Assembly: GCA_009926205.1 (NCBI GenBank)
Contig: RFPI01000004.1
Coordinates: 1-64,000 of the forward strand
Reading direction: 5' to 3'
DNA length: 64,000 nucleotides
Source of the DNA: Methylophilaceae bacterium
Lineage (GTDB): Bacteria; Pseudomonadota; Gammaproteobacteria; Burkholderiales; Methylophilaceae
Part shown: piece by piece, positions 9,770-19,045 of the stretch
Layout: each line of letters starts with the position of its first letter
Numbering within the stretch: the stretch's first letter is position 1
Position numbers and translations under genes: made by a program
The notes under the pieces: model-generated
The model's database searches: none
The model's input: the letters and a program-made list of their open reading frames with translations, nothing else
Told to the model about the DNA's origin: nothing

Positions 9770-10569
9770 GCGATACTGTATTGAAGGGCGTCGCCTTAAA
9801 CAAATTCTACACACAACGCACAGGTAATTTAGGCTTAACAACCCGAACCATCCGCGCCTTGGATAATGTAAGCCTTGAGTTAAAACATGGCAAAACATTA
9901 GCAGTGGTAGGGGAGTCTGGTAGTGGGAAATCAACTTTAGCGCGTTGTCTGTTACAATTGCAGCCCCTTGATTCGGGTGATGTTTGGTTCAAGGGGAGAC
10001 ACTTGAACGAATTAGATGCTGCGGAGTTGAGACGACAAAGACGCTTTTTGCAGATGATTTTTCAGGATCCCTTTGCATCATTAAATCCTCGTATGCGCGT
10101 GGGTGAAATTGTTGAAGAAGGATTGCTGATTCACCAACTAGGAAATGCGCAGCAACGTCAAGATAAAGTGGTGCAAATGTTACAGCGCGTGGGTCTGAGT
10201 GCTGACGATATGCGGAAGTATCCTCACCAGTTTTCAGGTGGCCAACGTCAGCGTATAGGGATTGCTAGAGCTTTGGTTGTTGAGCCTAGTGTTGTTGTTT
10301 GTGATGAGCCAGTCTCCGCTTTGGACGTATCGATTCAAGCACAAATACTGCTGTTGCTTAAGGAGCTACAACGCGAAATGTCGCTGAGTTACCTTTTTAT
10401 CACGCATGATTTGCGTATCGTGAGGCATATTGCGGATGACATGATGGTATTGAAGCAGGGGCAAGTAATTGAGGCGGGTGCGGTTGAACAAATTTATACC
10501 AATCCTCAACAAAGCTACACACAGAATTTATTAATGGCAATTCCAGGACGGCAGCGCCAGCACAGTTAA
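9766..10569 (+). CDS. Oligopeptide-type ABC transporter ATPase (DppF / YejF C-terminal-half-like)
   Basis: Second nucleotide-binding subunit of a peptide/nickel-type (PepT family) ABC importer. The 267-residue protein is intact: Walker [11 protein letters not shown]-loop MIFQDPFASLNPRM, signature FSGGQRQRIGIARAL, Walker B VVVCDEPVSALDV, and H-loop FITHDLRIV. The family C-terminal motif is NPQQSYTQNLLMAIP. It starts in an ATGA overlap with the upstream ATPase, so the pair was built to be co-translated, like the two fused halves of YejF. Permeases and substrate-binding protein are not in the neighbourhood, so the substrate cannot be inferred. With its partner frame-broken the transporter may not work unless this subunit homodimerises. 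Confidence 0.9.
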   Translation: MSDTVLKGVALNKFYTQRTGNLGLTTRTIRALDNVSLELKHGKTLAVVGESGSGKSTLARCLLQLQPLDSGDVWFKGRHLNELDAAELRRQRRFLQMIFQDPFASLNPRMRVGEIVEEGLLIHQLGNAQQRQDKVVQMLQRVGLSADDMRKYPHQFSGGQRQRIGIARALVVEPSVVVCDEPVSALDVSIQAQILLLLKELQREMSLSYLFITHDLRIVRHIADDMMVLKQGQVIEAGAVEQIYTNPQQSYTQNLLMAIPGRQRQHS

Positions 10570-10604
10570 AGTTAATAGATGGATTTGATAAGACAGGGAA
10601 AGTT

Positions 10605-11234
10605 ATGGCATACGATTTAGAAGAACAGGAACAGTTAGAAACCCTAAAGGCTTGGTGGAAGCGCTATGGTAATTATGCCAGTGCGGCTTTAGCTATTGTC
10701 GTAGTGGCAATATTGGCTTACCAAGCCTGGAATTATTATCAATTTAAACAATCCGTTCAGGCTTCTGAAAGATTCGAAAAATTGACCCATCTCGGCTATG
10801 AGGATGATAAAGATCTTAAAGAAATCAAAGTAATCTCAGCGGATTTGATGGAAAATTTCTCCTCTACCGCCTATGCTGGTCGAGCTGCAGTAGCGGTTGC
10901 CAAAGCTAACTTGGCTGCCAAAGATACTAAGAGTGCTGAGGCGCAATTGAAATGGGCGATTGACCATGCAAAAGAAACCTCCGTGCGCTCGATTGCTATT
11001 TTGCAATTAGCAGGAATGCAGTTAGAACAAAAAGCCTACGATGCTGCGTTAAAAACATTACAAGAAAAACATGATGATGGTTTTGATGGTTTGTTTTTCG
11101 ATTTGCGTGGCGATATATATCTTGCTCAAGGCAAAGAAGCCAAAGCCGCTTACAAATCTGCCTTGGAAAAACTGGATATTAGCGGTCGGTATTATCGTTA
11201 TACCACCATCAAATTAGAGTCTCTCGGGGGCTAA
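10605..11234 (+). CDS. yfgM: YfgM-family tetratricopeptide membrane protein (ancillary SecYEG translocon subunit)
   Basis: Single-span inner-membrane protein with a periplasmic TPR-like domain; E. coli YfgM associates with SecYEG and PpiD and helps hand over secreted proteins. The 209-residue chain begins MAYDLEEQEQLETLKAWWKRYG, the standard family start, followed by a membrane segment at about 24-42. A helical repeat domain with alternating Ala-rich helices (EAQLKWAIDHAKE, LQLAGMQLEQKAYDAAL) makes up the rest. It precedes bamB by six bases, the conserved hisS-yfgM-bamB-der order interrupted here only by the ABC ATPase pair. Confidence 0.9.
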   Translation: MAYDLEEQEQLETLKAWWKRYGNYASAALAIVVVAILAYQAWNYYQFKQSVQASERFEKLTHLGYEDDKDLKEIKVISADLMENFSSTAYAGRAAVAVAKANLAAKDTKSAEAQLKWAIDHAKETSVRSIAILQLAGMQLEQKAYDAALKTLQEKHDDGFDGLFFDLRGDIYLAQGKEAKAAYKSALEKLDISGRYYRYTTIKLESLGG

Positions 11235-11240
11235 CTCTCT

Positions 11241-12413
11241 ATGAATTTCCGTCTGATTACCTCAGCAATCATGTTGCTGATGGTATGCGCCTGTACATCA
11301 GTTGTGCAATTGAAAGAGGATTTGAGCGAGCGCGTATTTGGCCGCGAACAAGCCTCTGATATGTCTGAACTAGTCACCATAGAAAAACCAAGTATTCAAG
11401 GAAAGTTACTATGGAAAACTAGTTTAAGTGCAAGCTTGGATTTTGATTTCACTCCTGCGGTAGCAGATGGCTTTGTTTACGCTGCCAGTCTGAAGGGTGA
11501 TATTGTCAAAATGAATGCTAACACTGGCCAAATAGCTTGGCGCATTAATACGGGCGAGGATCTCACCGGTGGTGTTGGTGTCGCGGATGGCAAGCTTCTG
11601 GTCGGGTCAGAAAAAGGATATTTGATTGCTTATGATTTGAATGGTAAGCCATTATGGAAAACCAAACTTAGCAGTCAGGTGTTAAGCGTGCCGATGTTGG
11701 ATGCAAATATTGCTGTTGTTAGATGTGGAGACAGTCGTATCTATGGCGTTCAATTAAATGATGGCAGTAAAAAATGGGTATACGAACGCAGCAATCCAAC
11801 CTTAACCATTCGAAGTAGCGCCGGGGTTGCTGTTGGAGACGGTTTTGCCTATGCAGGTTTTGCTGGCGGAAAAATGGTGGCTATTCGCGTAGAGGACGGC
11901 AAATTAGTGTGGGAAGTTTCTGTCGCTCAGCCAAAAGGAACTACCGAAATAGAGCGTATTGCTGACATTACTAGCTCGCCAGTGATTGACGGACCTTTGG
12001 TATATGCAGTTGCTTATCAGGGCAAGGTTGCTGCCGTTGAGCGTGGAAGTGGTCGTGTGATTTGGAACAGAGATATCTCTAGTTATACGGGCTTGGATGC
12101 CGACGGGGGCAAGGTATTTATTGCACATGCAAACAGTGCAATCTATGCCCTAGATTACGCTTCTGGTAAAACATTTTGGCGTCAAGCAGATTTAAAACAA
12201 AGACGAATAACTGCTCCATTGCCACTGGATTCAGCCGTTGTAGTAGGTGATGTGGAAGGGTATTTGCACTTCTTGAGCCGTGAAGACGGGAGTTTTTTAG
12301 GGCGCATGGAAACATCAAGCGGCGCAGTCATGCCCAAAATGACATCACTTGGGAAAAACTCACTTGTTGCACAAAACCGCAATGGTGATGTTTACGCAGT
12401 GAGTATCAAATAG
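11241..12413 (+). CDS. bamB: Outer membrane protein assembly factor BamB
   Basis: Lipoprotein of the BAM complex that assists BamA in beta-barrel insertion. The 390-residue protein starts with a lipoprotein signal ([20 protein letters not shown], probable lipidated Cys at 18). It folds as an eight-bladed PQQ-type propeller, seen as repeated A-x-D-G-x-V-Y-A and W-K/E stretches such as [18 protein letters not shown] and [19 protein letters not shown]. bamD at 13943 and bamA at 61692 belong to the same machine. It sits between yfgM and der, as in most beta- and gammaproteobacteria. Confidence 0.95.
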   Translation: MNFRLITSAIMLLMVCACTSVVQLKEDLSERVFGREQASDMSELVTIEKPSIQGKLLWKTSLSASLDFDFTPAVADGFVYAASLKGDIVKMNANTGQIAWRINTGEDLTGGVGVADGKLLVGSEKGYLIAYDLNGKPLWKTKLSSQVLSVPMLDANIAVVRCGDSRIYGVQLNDGSKKWVYERSNPTLTIRSSAGVAVGDGFAYAGFAGGKMVAIRVEDGKLVWEVSVAQPKGTTEIERIADITSSPVIDGPLVYAVAYQGKVAAVERGSGRVIWNRDISSYTGLDADGGKVFIAHANSAIYALDYASGKTFWRQADLKQRRITAPLPLDSAVVVGDVEGYLHFLSREDGSFLGRMETSSGAVMPKMTSLGKNSLVAQNRNGDVYAVSIK

Positions 12414-12424
12414 ATAGAAAAAAT

Positions 12425-13921
12425 ATGCTACCTACCATCGTCCTTGTGGGACGTCCTAACGTTGGAAAATCCACCCTATTTAACAGACTCACCAAGTCAC
12501 GCGATGCCTTGGTAGCTGATCTCCCTGGGCTCACTCGAGACAGGCACTACGGTAGGGGTGTTGGCGCGTCCAAACCATATCTAGTAGTGGATACTGGTGG
12601 TTTTGAGCCAACAGCAGAAGATGGCATTATGCACGAAATGGCCAAGCAGACATTGTTGGCCATTGATGAGGCGGATGTGATTATTTTTGTGCTGGATGGT
12701 CGACAAGGTGTTACGCCGCAAGATCATGAAATCGCCAATCGTTTACGCAAAAAGCAGCGACCAGTTCTCTTGGCAGTAAATAAAACCGAAGGGTTGCAGC
12801 GCGGTATTGCAGGCGCTGATTTCTATGAACTTGGATTAGGCGATCCTTTAGCGATTTCTTCAGCCCATGGCGAAGGGGTTAGAGATTTAGTAGAGCTTGC
12901 TTTAGAGCCATTTGATGCTGAGGGCTCAGTTCAAGATGCTACTGGTCAAGCGCCAAAAATTGCCATTGTGGGCCGTCCCAATGTAGGTAAGTCAACTTTA
13001 GTAAATGCATTAATGGGAGAAGAGAGAGTTATTGCATTTGACCAGCCTGGCACCACACGTGACTCAATTTTTCTCGATTTGGAACGTAATGGCAAACATT
13101 ACACATTGATCGATACCGCTGGCGTGCGCAAACGTGGCAAAGTGTTTGAAGCGATTGAAAAATTCTCCGTAATTAAGACCATACAGGCCATCGAACAGGC
13201 GAATGTTGCCGTTCTGGTGGTAGATGCTAAAGATGGAATTACAGAGCAAGATGCTCATATTGCCGCTTATATCCTTGAGGCAGGTAGAGCCCTGGTGGTT
13301 GCTATTAATAAATGGGATGGATTAACTGACGATAAACGCGAGTGGATTAAGCGCGAAATTGATAGAAAACTGCAGTTTTTAGATTTTGCCAAATTTCACT
13401 ATATCTCAGCCTTGCGTAAAAAGGGATTAAATGAGTTGCTTCAATCTGTCGATTTAGCTTACAAAGCTGCTATGGCTAAGCTATCAACTCCGCAATTAAC
13501 CCGTGTTTTAAACGATGCAACTACACAACACCAACCGCCAGTATCAAAAGGTATTAGACCTAAACTAAGATACGCTCACCAAGGCGGTGTTAATCCCCCA
13601 ATAGTGGTCGTACATGGCAATCATGTTCTTGGCGTTAAAGATGCTTACAAGCGCTACTTAGAGGGCGTATTTCGTCAAGCATTCCAACTCATAGGTACGC
13701 CTTTGCGAGTACAGTTTAATCAAGGTGAAAATCCGTTTGTAGAAGCCGATACCCGTAAGCAAGGCGAAGGCCTTGTGACGATGCGTAGAAGGAAAAATGC
13801 TCAACGGGCCGCTTTAAATGCAAGAAAAGAAGAAGATTCAGCTCAAGAGAAAAAACGTATTGCTAAAGGAACCGGCTTAGAAATAGCGAAACGCGTCAAA
13901 AAAGTCAGCCGCAAAAAATAA
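12425..13921 (+). CDS. der: Ribosome biogenesis GTPase Der (EngA)
   Basis: Tandem-G-domain GTPase needed for maturation of the 50S subunit. The 498-residue protein has two complete G domains. The first has G1 [10 protein letters not shown] near residue 9, DTGGFE and NKTEG; the second has G1 [10 protein letters not shown] near residue 182, [10 protein letters not shown] and NKWDG. A C-terminal KH-like domain (about 350-440) follows, then a basic tail rich in Arg/Lys. The last seven codons coincide with a hairpin that serves as a terminator for the convergent bamD gene. Confidence 0.97.
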   Translation: MLPTIVLVGRPNVGKSTLFNRLTKSRDALVADLPGLTRDRHYGRGVGASKPYLVVDTGGFEPTAEDGIMHEMAKQTLLAIDEADVIIFVLDGRQGVTPQDHEIANRLRKKQRPVLLAVNKTEGLQRGIAGADFYELGLGDPLAISSAHGEGVRDLVELALEPFDAEGSVQDATGQAPKIAIVGRPNVGKSTLVNALMGEERVIAFDQPGTTRDSIFLDLERNGKHYTLIDTAGVRKRGKVFEAIEKFSVIKTIQAIEQANVAVLVVDAKDGITEQDAHIAAYILEAGRALVVAINKWDGLTDDKREWIKREIDRKLQFLDFAKFHYISALRKKGLNELLQSVDLAYKAAMAKLSTPQLTRVLNDATTQHQPPVSKGIRPKLRYAHQGGVNPPIVVVHGNHVLGVKDAYKRYLEGVFRQAFQLIGTPLRVQFNQGENPFVEADTRKQGEGLVTMRRRKNAQRAALNARKEEDSAQEKKRIAKGTGLEIAKRVKKVSRKK

Positions 13922-13932
13922 TACGGCTGACT
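13898..13932 (-). terminator. Rho-independent terminator for bamD, lying inside the 3' end of der
   Basis: Read on the minus strand, AGTCAGCCG (13932-13924) pairs perfectly with CGGCTGACT (13911-13903) around a 12-nt loop and runs into a tract of six Ts (13903-13898). This is a good intrinsic terminator for bamD, whose stop codon is 11 bases upstream in that direction. The stem and T tract are also sense codons of der. Confidence 0.75.
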
Positions 13933-13942
13933 CCGCATTAGA

Positions 13943-14743
13943 TTACAAGCTATCCCAGAATCTCCACCAATCTCGTTTTTCTTGTTTGTAGTCTTTTTGC
14001 AAGAATTGGCTTTGTGGGTAGTTTGATTTTAGAACGCGCATCGCATCCTCTTTGAGATCTTGCATGCCCATGCTCTCATAAGCGCTAATCATCACCACCA
14101 AAGCCTCTTCATTGCTGGTTGATTCAGGATAGTTTTCCAATACAAACTTACAGCGATTGACAGCAGCTAGATAGGCCCCACGTTTCATGTAATAGCGTGC
14201 CACATGCATTTCATGGCCCGCCAAGGCATTCACCAAATAGGTCATACGTAAAGTAGCATCTTTGGCGTATTTGCTATCTGGATAACGTGTCACTAATTCT
14301 TTCAATGCTTGGAAAGAATTTTTCATGGTGGCAGGGTCTCGGTCATTGACCTCTTGTTGTGTGGCTTTATCCACCAGCCCACGTTCTTTGAAACTTGCTA
14401 GCCCCCTTATGTAATAGGCGTAGTCGATATTGGGATGATTAGGATGTAGCTTTATAAAGCGCTCTGCTGCAGCTATACATGAGCCTGGATCATTTTTCTT
14501 GTAATACACATAAGCAGTCTCTAGTTGGGCTTGAGTAGCATACTTCCCATGCGGGTAACGTGTTTCAATAATCCTAAAGTACTTCAACGCCTTATCAAAA
14601 TTACGATCTCTAACCTTTTGAGAGGCATCGCTATAGATGCGGTCAGCGTTCCAGTTTTTGGTTTCATCTAATTCTGTTGGGGCTCCAAAGATACTGCACC
14701 CATTCAATAAAATTAGGATAAAAAAAGCTAAACTGTATTTCAT
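13943..14743 (-). CDS. bamD: Outer membrane protein assembly factor BamD
   Basis: Essential TPR lipoprotein of the BAM complex that recognises unfolded outer-membrane proteins and contacts BamA. The 266-residue protein begins MKYSLAFFILILLNGCSIFG with a clear lipobox (LNGC, lipidated Cys at 16). Helical TPR units follow (FDKALKYFRIIETRYPHGKYA, CIAAAERFIKLHPNHPNIDYA, SFQALKELVTRYPDSKYA). It is transcribed on its own, divergent from rluD and convergent with der. The 115-base divergent gap is AT-rich with no clear operator. Confidence 0.94.
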   Translation of the reverse strand: MKYSLAFFILILLNGCSIFGAPTELDETKNWNADRIYSDASQKVRDRNFDKALKYFRIIETRYPHGKYATQAQLETAYVYYKKNDPGSCIAAAERFIKLHPNHPNIDYAYYIRGLASFKERGLVDKATQQEVNDRDPATMKNSFQALKELVTRYPDSKYAKDATLRMTYLVNALAGHEMHVARYYMKRGAYLAAVNRCKFVLENYPESTSNEEALVVMISAYESMGMQDLKEDAMRVLKSNYPQSQFLQKDYKQEKRDWWRFWDSL

Positions 14744-14858
14744 ATTTCAACCGTTTCTTTAGAATTTCGATTCAATTAATTCGTTTTAATTATTTCATGC
14801 TTGGGAATATTAAATCACGAGATAATGTTAACCTTGTGTATTAAGTAAATTATAACTG

Positions 14859-15908
14859 ATGAGCAACTTGCAACCTATTATTCTGATAATTCCCCAAGAT
14901 TGTGGGGGTATGCGACTCGATCAAGCATTGCAAAAGCTCATGCCTGCCCACTCTCGTTCTCGATTGCAAGCTTGGATTAAGGATGATTTTGTTAAGCTAA
15001 ATGGCGCGCCTGCTACTGCAAAAACTAAAGTTTGGCAGGGCGATCAGGTGGCTGTTTTAGAGCAAGCAAATCCCCAAAGTACTGCCTATCAAGCCGAAGA
15101 CATAGCACTCAATATTGTTTATGAGGATGAGGCTATTTTAGTCATTAATAAACCTGCAGGCATGGTAGTTCATCCCGCTTCGGGTAATTGGAGTGGCACT
15201 CTATTAAATGCACTGCTGCATCATGTTCCTGCTTTAGCCGATATTCCACGGGCAGGAATTGTGCATCGTCTAGATAAAGATACCAGTGGCTTATTGGTGG
15301 TGGCAAAAACACTGGCTGCGCAAACACATTTGGTTAGGCAATTGCAAGCCAGAACAGTGAAGCGCGAGTATCGCACCATCGTTTGGGGTCAAATATGGCG
15401 AAATGGTAGTGTGGATCAGCCTGTCGGGCGTCATCCTACTCAGCGAACCCGTATGGCGGTTAATCGAAATGGCAAACCCGCGGTTACTCGCTACGAAGTG
15501 CTGGAACGTTTTGGTGTACACACTTACCTCCGATGTATGTTGGAAACTGGCAGAACCCATCAAATACGAGTCCATATGCAATTTCTCAAAGCGCCTATCG
15601 TGGGCGACCCAGTCTACGGTTATCGCGGTATCGTTCCAGTTAAGTTGATGAGTGAGGAGCTATTGACTGCTGTGCAACAGTTCCCCCGCCAAGCTTTGCA
15701 TGCCATTAAATTGGGTTTGGTTCATCCTACTACTGGCCTTGCCATGGAATGGCAAATCGAATTGGCAGATGATATGAAGCAATTGCTGGAGTTAATGCGG
15801 CAAGATCTTAGCCAGCCTGAGGAAGTATTTGAATTTGATCCTGACGAGGGCGATATGGACTTTGATGAAGATATTGAAGAAGATTGGTTAGATGATGACG
15901 ATGAATGA
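14859..15908 (+). CDS. rluD: 23S rRNA pseudouridine synthase RluD
   Basis: RluA-family pseudouridine synthase; RluD modifies positions 1911, 1915 and 1917 of helix 69 in 23S rRNA. An N-terminal S4 RNA-binding domain (about 17-75, RLDQALQKLMPAHSRSRLQAW) is followed by the catalytic domain with GIVHRLDKDTSGLLVVAKT, whose first Asp near residue 139 is the catalytic one. The C-terminus carries an acidic tail of about 25 residues rich in Asp/Glu. The gene overlaps the start of pgeF, and the rluD-pgeF pair next to bamD is widely conserved. Confidence 0.93.
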   Translation: MSNLQPIILIIPQDCGGMRLDQALQKLMPAHSRSRLQAWIKDDFVKLNGAPATAKTKVWQGDQVAVLEQANPQSTAYQAEDIALNIVYEDEAILVINKPAGMVVHPASGNWSGTLLNALLHHVPALADIPRAGIVHRLDKDTSGLLVVAKTLAAQTHLVRQLQARTVKREYRTIVWGQIWRNGSVDQPVGRHPTQRTRMAVNRNGKPAVTRYEVLERFGVHTYLRCMLETGRTHQIRVHMQFLKAPIVGDPVYGYRGIVPVKLMSEELLTAVQQFPRQALHAIKLGLVHPTTGLAMEWQIELADDMKQLLELMRQDLSQPEEVFEFDPDEGDMDFDEDIEEDWLDDDDE

Positions 15909-16626
15909 GCGTTGGATTATTCCAGAGTGGCCAGCACCTAGCAACGTTCGTTCAATTCAAACAACTCGACATGGGGGGTGTAGCTCAGGTGCTTACGCCA
16001 GCATGAATGTGGCTATGCATGTGAATGATGACTCCCAGGCTGTCGCCCAAAATCGACAGTATTTGCGCCAAATATTGCCCAATGAGCCACTGTGGCTAAA
16101 TCAGGTTCACGGGGTGGATGTGTTGGATGCCACTCACGCCAAGCCTAATATGCAGGCTGATGCTGCCTATACAAGGCATAAACAAGTGGTTTGCGTCAGT
16201 ATGACGGCTGATTGTTTGCCGGTGCTATTTTGTGATCAGTCCGGCACTGTAGTGGCGGCGGCTCATGCTGGATGGCGTGGCTTATGTGCAGGGGTGTTGG
16301 AGAAGACGGTTTCTGCCATGCAAGTTCAGACAAATAGTGTGATGGCGTGGTTTGGACCAGCGATTGGACCAGCAGCCTTTGAGGTCGGCGGTGAAGTAAG
16401 ACAAGCATTTATCCAGCAACAAGAGGCAGCTGAAGCGGCTTTTAAGTCTAAGGGAGATAAATGGTTGGCTGATATATATCATTTGGCTCAACTAAGGCTT
16501 AATCGGATGGGCGTTTATCAGATTTATGGTGGAGATTACTGTACCTATCATGACTCGGAGCGTTTTTTTTCCTTTAGGCGAGATCCGGTTTGTGGTCGTA
16601 TGGCCTCTATGATTTGGCTGGAATGA
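15892..16626 (+). CDS. pgeF: Purine nucleoside phosphorylase/laccase-domain protein (PgeF/YfiH family)
   Basis: Copper/zinc-binding multicopper-like enzyme of the DUF152 family. E. coli YfiH edits mis-incorporated L-Ser in peptidoglycan precursors, and related proteins act as purine nucleoside phosphorylases or adenosine deaminases. The 244-residue protein has the family landmarks SIQTTRHGGCSSGAYASMN, VHGVDV, SMTADCLPVLFCD, VAAAHAGWRGLCAGV and a late GGDYCTYHDSERFFSFRRD. Metal-binding His and Cys are present. ATGs at 15892, 15895 and 15901 are all possible starts and all overlap rluD, so translation is probably coupled. Confidence 0.92.
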   Translation: MMTMNERWIIPEWPAPSNVRSIQTTRHGGCSSGAYASMNVAMHVNDDSQAVAQNRQYLRQILPNEPLWLNQVHGVDVLDATHAKPNMQADAAYTRHKQVVCVSMTADCLPVLFCDQSGTVVAAAHAGWRGLCAGVLEKTVSAMQVQTNSVMAWFGPAIGPAAFEVGGEVRQAFIQQQEAAEAAFKSKGDKWLADIYHLAQLRLNRMGVYQIYGGDYCTYHDSERFFSFRRDPVCGRMASMIWLE

Positions 16627-16681
16627 TGAAGCAAGCCCTGCAAGCGTTTATAATGCAAGTCTTTATATTCTTGGTTTTCAC

Positions 16682-17524
16682 ATGTTACCCAATGCTCTAG
16701 TCAATATCCTTTTGGTCAGCTTGCTTGGCGGCACGATTAGTGTTCTTTGCGCGGCTTTTTTTGCTCTGCGTACCCAGGCACACTGGATACCTGTCTTGGT
16801 CAGTTATGCAATTGGTGCCATGTTAGGTGCTGTATTTTTAGAAATATTGCCACATGCTTTCGAGTTGGCAAGTTCTGCAGAAAATATGGCGGCAACGGTT
16901 CTGTTCGGCATCCTATTATTTTTCATATTAGAGAAGTTGGTATTGTGGCGTCACTGTCATGGTGACCATTGTGAAGCACATGCGCCCCATTCAGAGAGCG
17001 AATGCGAGCAAGCAGGTCATTTGGGTGGAAAGTATCGCCTAGCTCAGCAATCTCAGCATTCCCATCATCATGACCAGGGGAGAAGTGGGATGATGATTAT
17101 GTTGGGTGACACTTTCCATAATTTTGTTGATGGTATTTTGATTGCAGCTGCCTTTATGCTGGATGAGCGACTTGGCTTTGTAACCTCGTTTGCTATTATT
17201 GCGCATGAAATTCCACAAGAAGTCGGTGATTTTCTTATTTTGTTGCATTCGGGCTATACACGGCGCCAAGCCCTTTTATTTAATTTGTATTCCAGTTTTG
17301 CAACGGTAGTTGGCGGCGTTATTGCATTCTATGCCTTGCAAACTGTCTCAAGTTGGGTGCCAGCAATACTCGGATTAGCGGCGGCAAGTATGTTGTATGT
17401 GGCGGTCGCTGATTTAATTCCAGGATTACACAAACGCACCGAACTCAAAGCTACAATTTCTCAAGTGGGTTTAATCGTGTTGGGAATCACGTCGGTTTGG
17501 TTGACCAAGCTTGTTTTTGAGTGA
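16682..17524 (+). CDS. ZIP-family divalent metal transporter
   Basis: Inner-membrane metal (zinc/iron-type) transporter of the ZIP family. The 280-residue protein has about eight hydrophobic segments and a His-rich cytoplasmic loop (HCHGDHCEAHAPH, then HSHHHD). It carries the metal-site signatures HNFVDGILIA in helix IV and AHEIPQEVGDFLILL in helix V. It starts ATG at 16682, 55 bases after pgeF. The metal cannot be determined from sequence. Its last 54 bases overlap a small minus-strand membrane-protein gene. Confidence 0.9.
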   Translation: MLPNALVNILLVSLLGGTISVLCAAFFALRTQAHWIPVLVSYAIGAMLGAVFLEILPHAFELASSAENMAATVLFGILLFFILEKLVLWRHCHGDHCEAHAPHSESECEQAGHLGGKYRLAQQSQHSHHHDQGRSGMMIMLGDTFHNFVDGILIAAAFMLDERLGFVTSFAIIAHEIPQEVGDFLILLHSGYTRRQALLFNLYSSFATVVGGVIAFYALQTVSSWVPAILGLAAASMLYVAVADLIPGLHKRTELKATISQVGLIVLGITSVWLTKLVFE

Positions 17525-17674
17525 TCGGCGATGCTTGCTGCCCAATATCCACATCAATATGCCGCATGGGAATAAACCATAAAAAATGAATGTCATTACG
17601 CCAGCAACAACACTGTGTTCAGTGAGCGCCATGACAAAAGTAACATACAACCAGCCAATCGCGATGATATACAT
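17471..17674 (-). CDS. Small conserved-looking membrane protein, function unknown
   Basis: A 67-residue frame from the ATG at 17674 encodes MYIIAIGWLYVTFVMALTE, a first membrane span. A second hydrophobic span follows (GVMTFIFYGLFPCGILMWIL) and then a basic tail (SKHRRSLKNK...RRDSQHD), giving an N-in/C-in two-span topology with positive-inside ends. The pattern recalls small uncharacterised two-span proteins seen in many betaproteobacteria. A TTG 12 bases upstream could also start it. It is antisense to the last 54 bases of the ZIP gene and divergent from rimO with only 17 bases between starts. No function can be assigned. Confidence 0.62.
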   Translation of the reverse strand: MYIIAIGWLYVTFVMALTEHSVVAGVMTFIFYGLFPCGILMWILGSKHRRSLKNKLGQPNRRDSQHD

Positions 17675-17691
17675 AAGGATGCACAATTAAA

Positions 17692-19032
17692 ATGAATAAT
17701 GCTTCGACACCTAAAGTGGGATTTGTTTCTCTTGGATGCCCCAAGGCAGGTTCAGACGCTGAACGTATTCTCACTCAATTACGTGCTGAAGGCTATCAAA
17801 TTTCGAACAACTATCAAGATTCAGATTTGGTTGTGGTCAATACTTGTGGATTTATTGATAGTGCGGTAACTGAGTCGCTGGACGCTATCGGCGAAGCCTT
17901 GGATAAAAACGGAAAAGTGATTGTGACAGGGTGTTTAGGAGCGAAGCAAGATGTAGTAAAAAATGCTCACCCTAATGTGCTGGCAGTCACCGGTCCTCAT
18001 GCTCTGGAAGAGGTAATGCAAGCGGTACATGCAAATTTACCGAAACCGCATGATCCATTTAGCGACCTGGTGCCGCCACAAGGAATAAGACTCACTCCGC
18101 AGCATTATGCATATCTCAAAATCTCAGAAGGATGTAATCATCGCTGTAGCTTTTGCATTATTCCTAGCATGCGTGGCGATTTAGTGAGCCGCCCGATTGG
18201 GGATGTGATGAATGAAGCGGAAAATTTAGTGAATGCAGGTGTGTCGGAAATTTTGGTGATTTCGCAGGACACTTCAGCTTATGGTGTGGATGTGAAATAT
18301 CGCCCAGGATTTTGGAATGGGCGCCCCATTAAAACTCGAATGACGGAATTAACGAAGGCACTTGGTGAATTGGGTGTTTGGATTAGATTACATTACGTCT
18401 ATCCCTATCCTCATGTTGATGAGGTGATTCCACTGATGGCCGATGGTCTGATTTTGCCTTATCTTGATGTTCCATTTCAGCATGCAAGTCCATCCATTCT
18501 TAAAGCCATGAAACGTCCTGCTAATTCAGAAAATAATCTTGCGCGTATTCAGGCTTGGCGTGAAATTTGTCCCGATATCACATTGCGTAGTACATTCATT
18601 GTGGGATTCCCTGGTGAAACTGAGGATGATTTCCAGCAGTTGATGGACTTTCTTGAGCAGGCGCAATTAGATCGCGTAGGTTGTTTTACCTATTCAGCTG
18701 TGGATGGTGCAAGTGCCAATCAGCTACCAAATCAAGTTCCAGAATCACTCAAACAAGAGCGATTGGCGCGTTTTATGGAAGTGCAAGAGAGAATAAGTGC
18801 TGAAAAGATTAAGCATAAGATTGGTACCGTACAAACGGTACTTGTTGATGAACTATCCGAAACAAACGATGGTGAGGTTATAGGGCTTGCTCGCAGTGCG
18901 GCATCAGCGCCTGAAATTGATGGTGTGGTTTATTTAAAAGATGCAGATGGCTTACAACCAGGTGATTTTGTTGAGGTCGAAATTATCGACAGTGAGGGGC
19001 ATGATTTATGGGGTGCACCGCCGCGAAATTAG
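17692..19032 (+). CDS. rimO: Ribosomal protein S12 methylthiotransferase RimO
   Basis: Radical-SAM methylthiotransferase that converts the conserved Asp of ribosomal protein S12 (Asp89 in E. coli) to its beta-methylthio form. The 446-residue protein has the N-terminal UPF0004 domain ([30 protein letters not shown]) with three cluster cysteines. A radical-SAM core follows with [11 protein letters not shown], then a C-terminal TRAM domain. The start ATG at 17692 follows AAGGA at a long 12-base spacing. [11 protein letters not shown] and the overall length separate it from MiaB. Confidence 0.95.
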   Translation: MNNASTPKVGFVSLGCPKAGSDAERILTQLRAEGYQISNNYQDSDLVVVNTCGFIDSAVTESLDAIGEALDKNGKVIVTGCLGAKQDVVKNAHPNVLAVTGPHALEEVMQAVHANLPKPHDPFSDLVPPQGIRLTPQHYAYLKISEGCNHRCSFCIIPSMRGDLVSRPIGDVMNEAENLVNAGVSEILVISQDTSAYGVDVKYRPGFWNGRPIKTRMTELTKALGELGVWIRLHYVYPYPHVDEVIPLMADGLILPYLDVPFQHASPSILKAMKRPANSENNLARIQAWREICPDITLRSTFIVGFPGETEDDFQQLMDFLEQAQLDRVGCFTYSAVDGASANQLPNQVPESLKQERLARFMEVQERISAEKIKHKIGTVQTVLVDELSETNDGEVIGLARSAASAPEIDGVVYLKDADGLQPGDFVEVEIIDSEGHDLWGAPPRN

Positions 19033-19045
19033 CTTGGGCAGAATG

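Noticed and set aside
16649-16654. TATAAT before the ZIP transporter as a promoter
   Set aside because: No acceptable -35 hexamer at 16-18 bases, and read-through from rluD-pgeF is likely.
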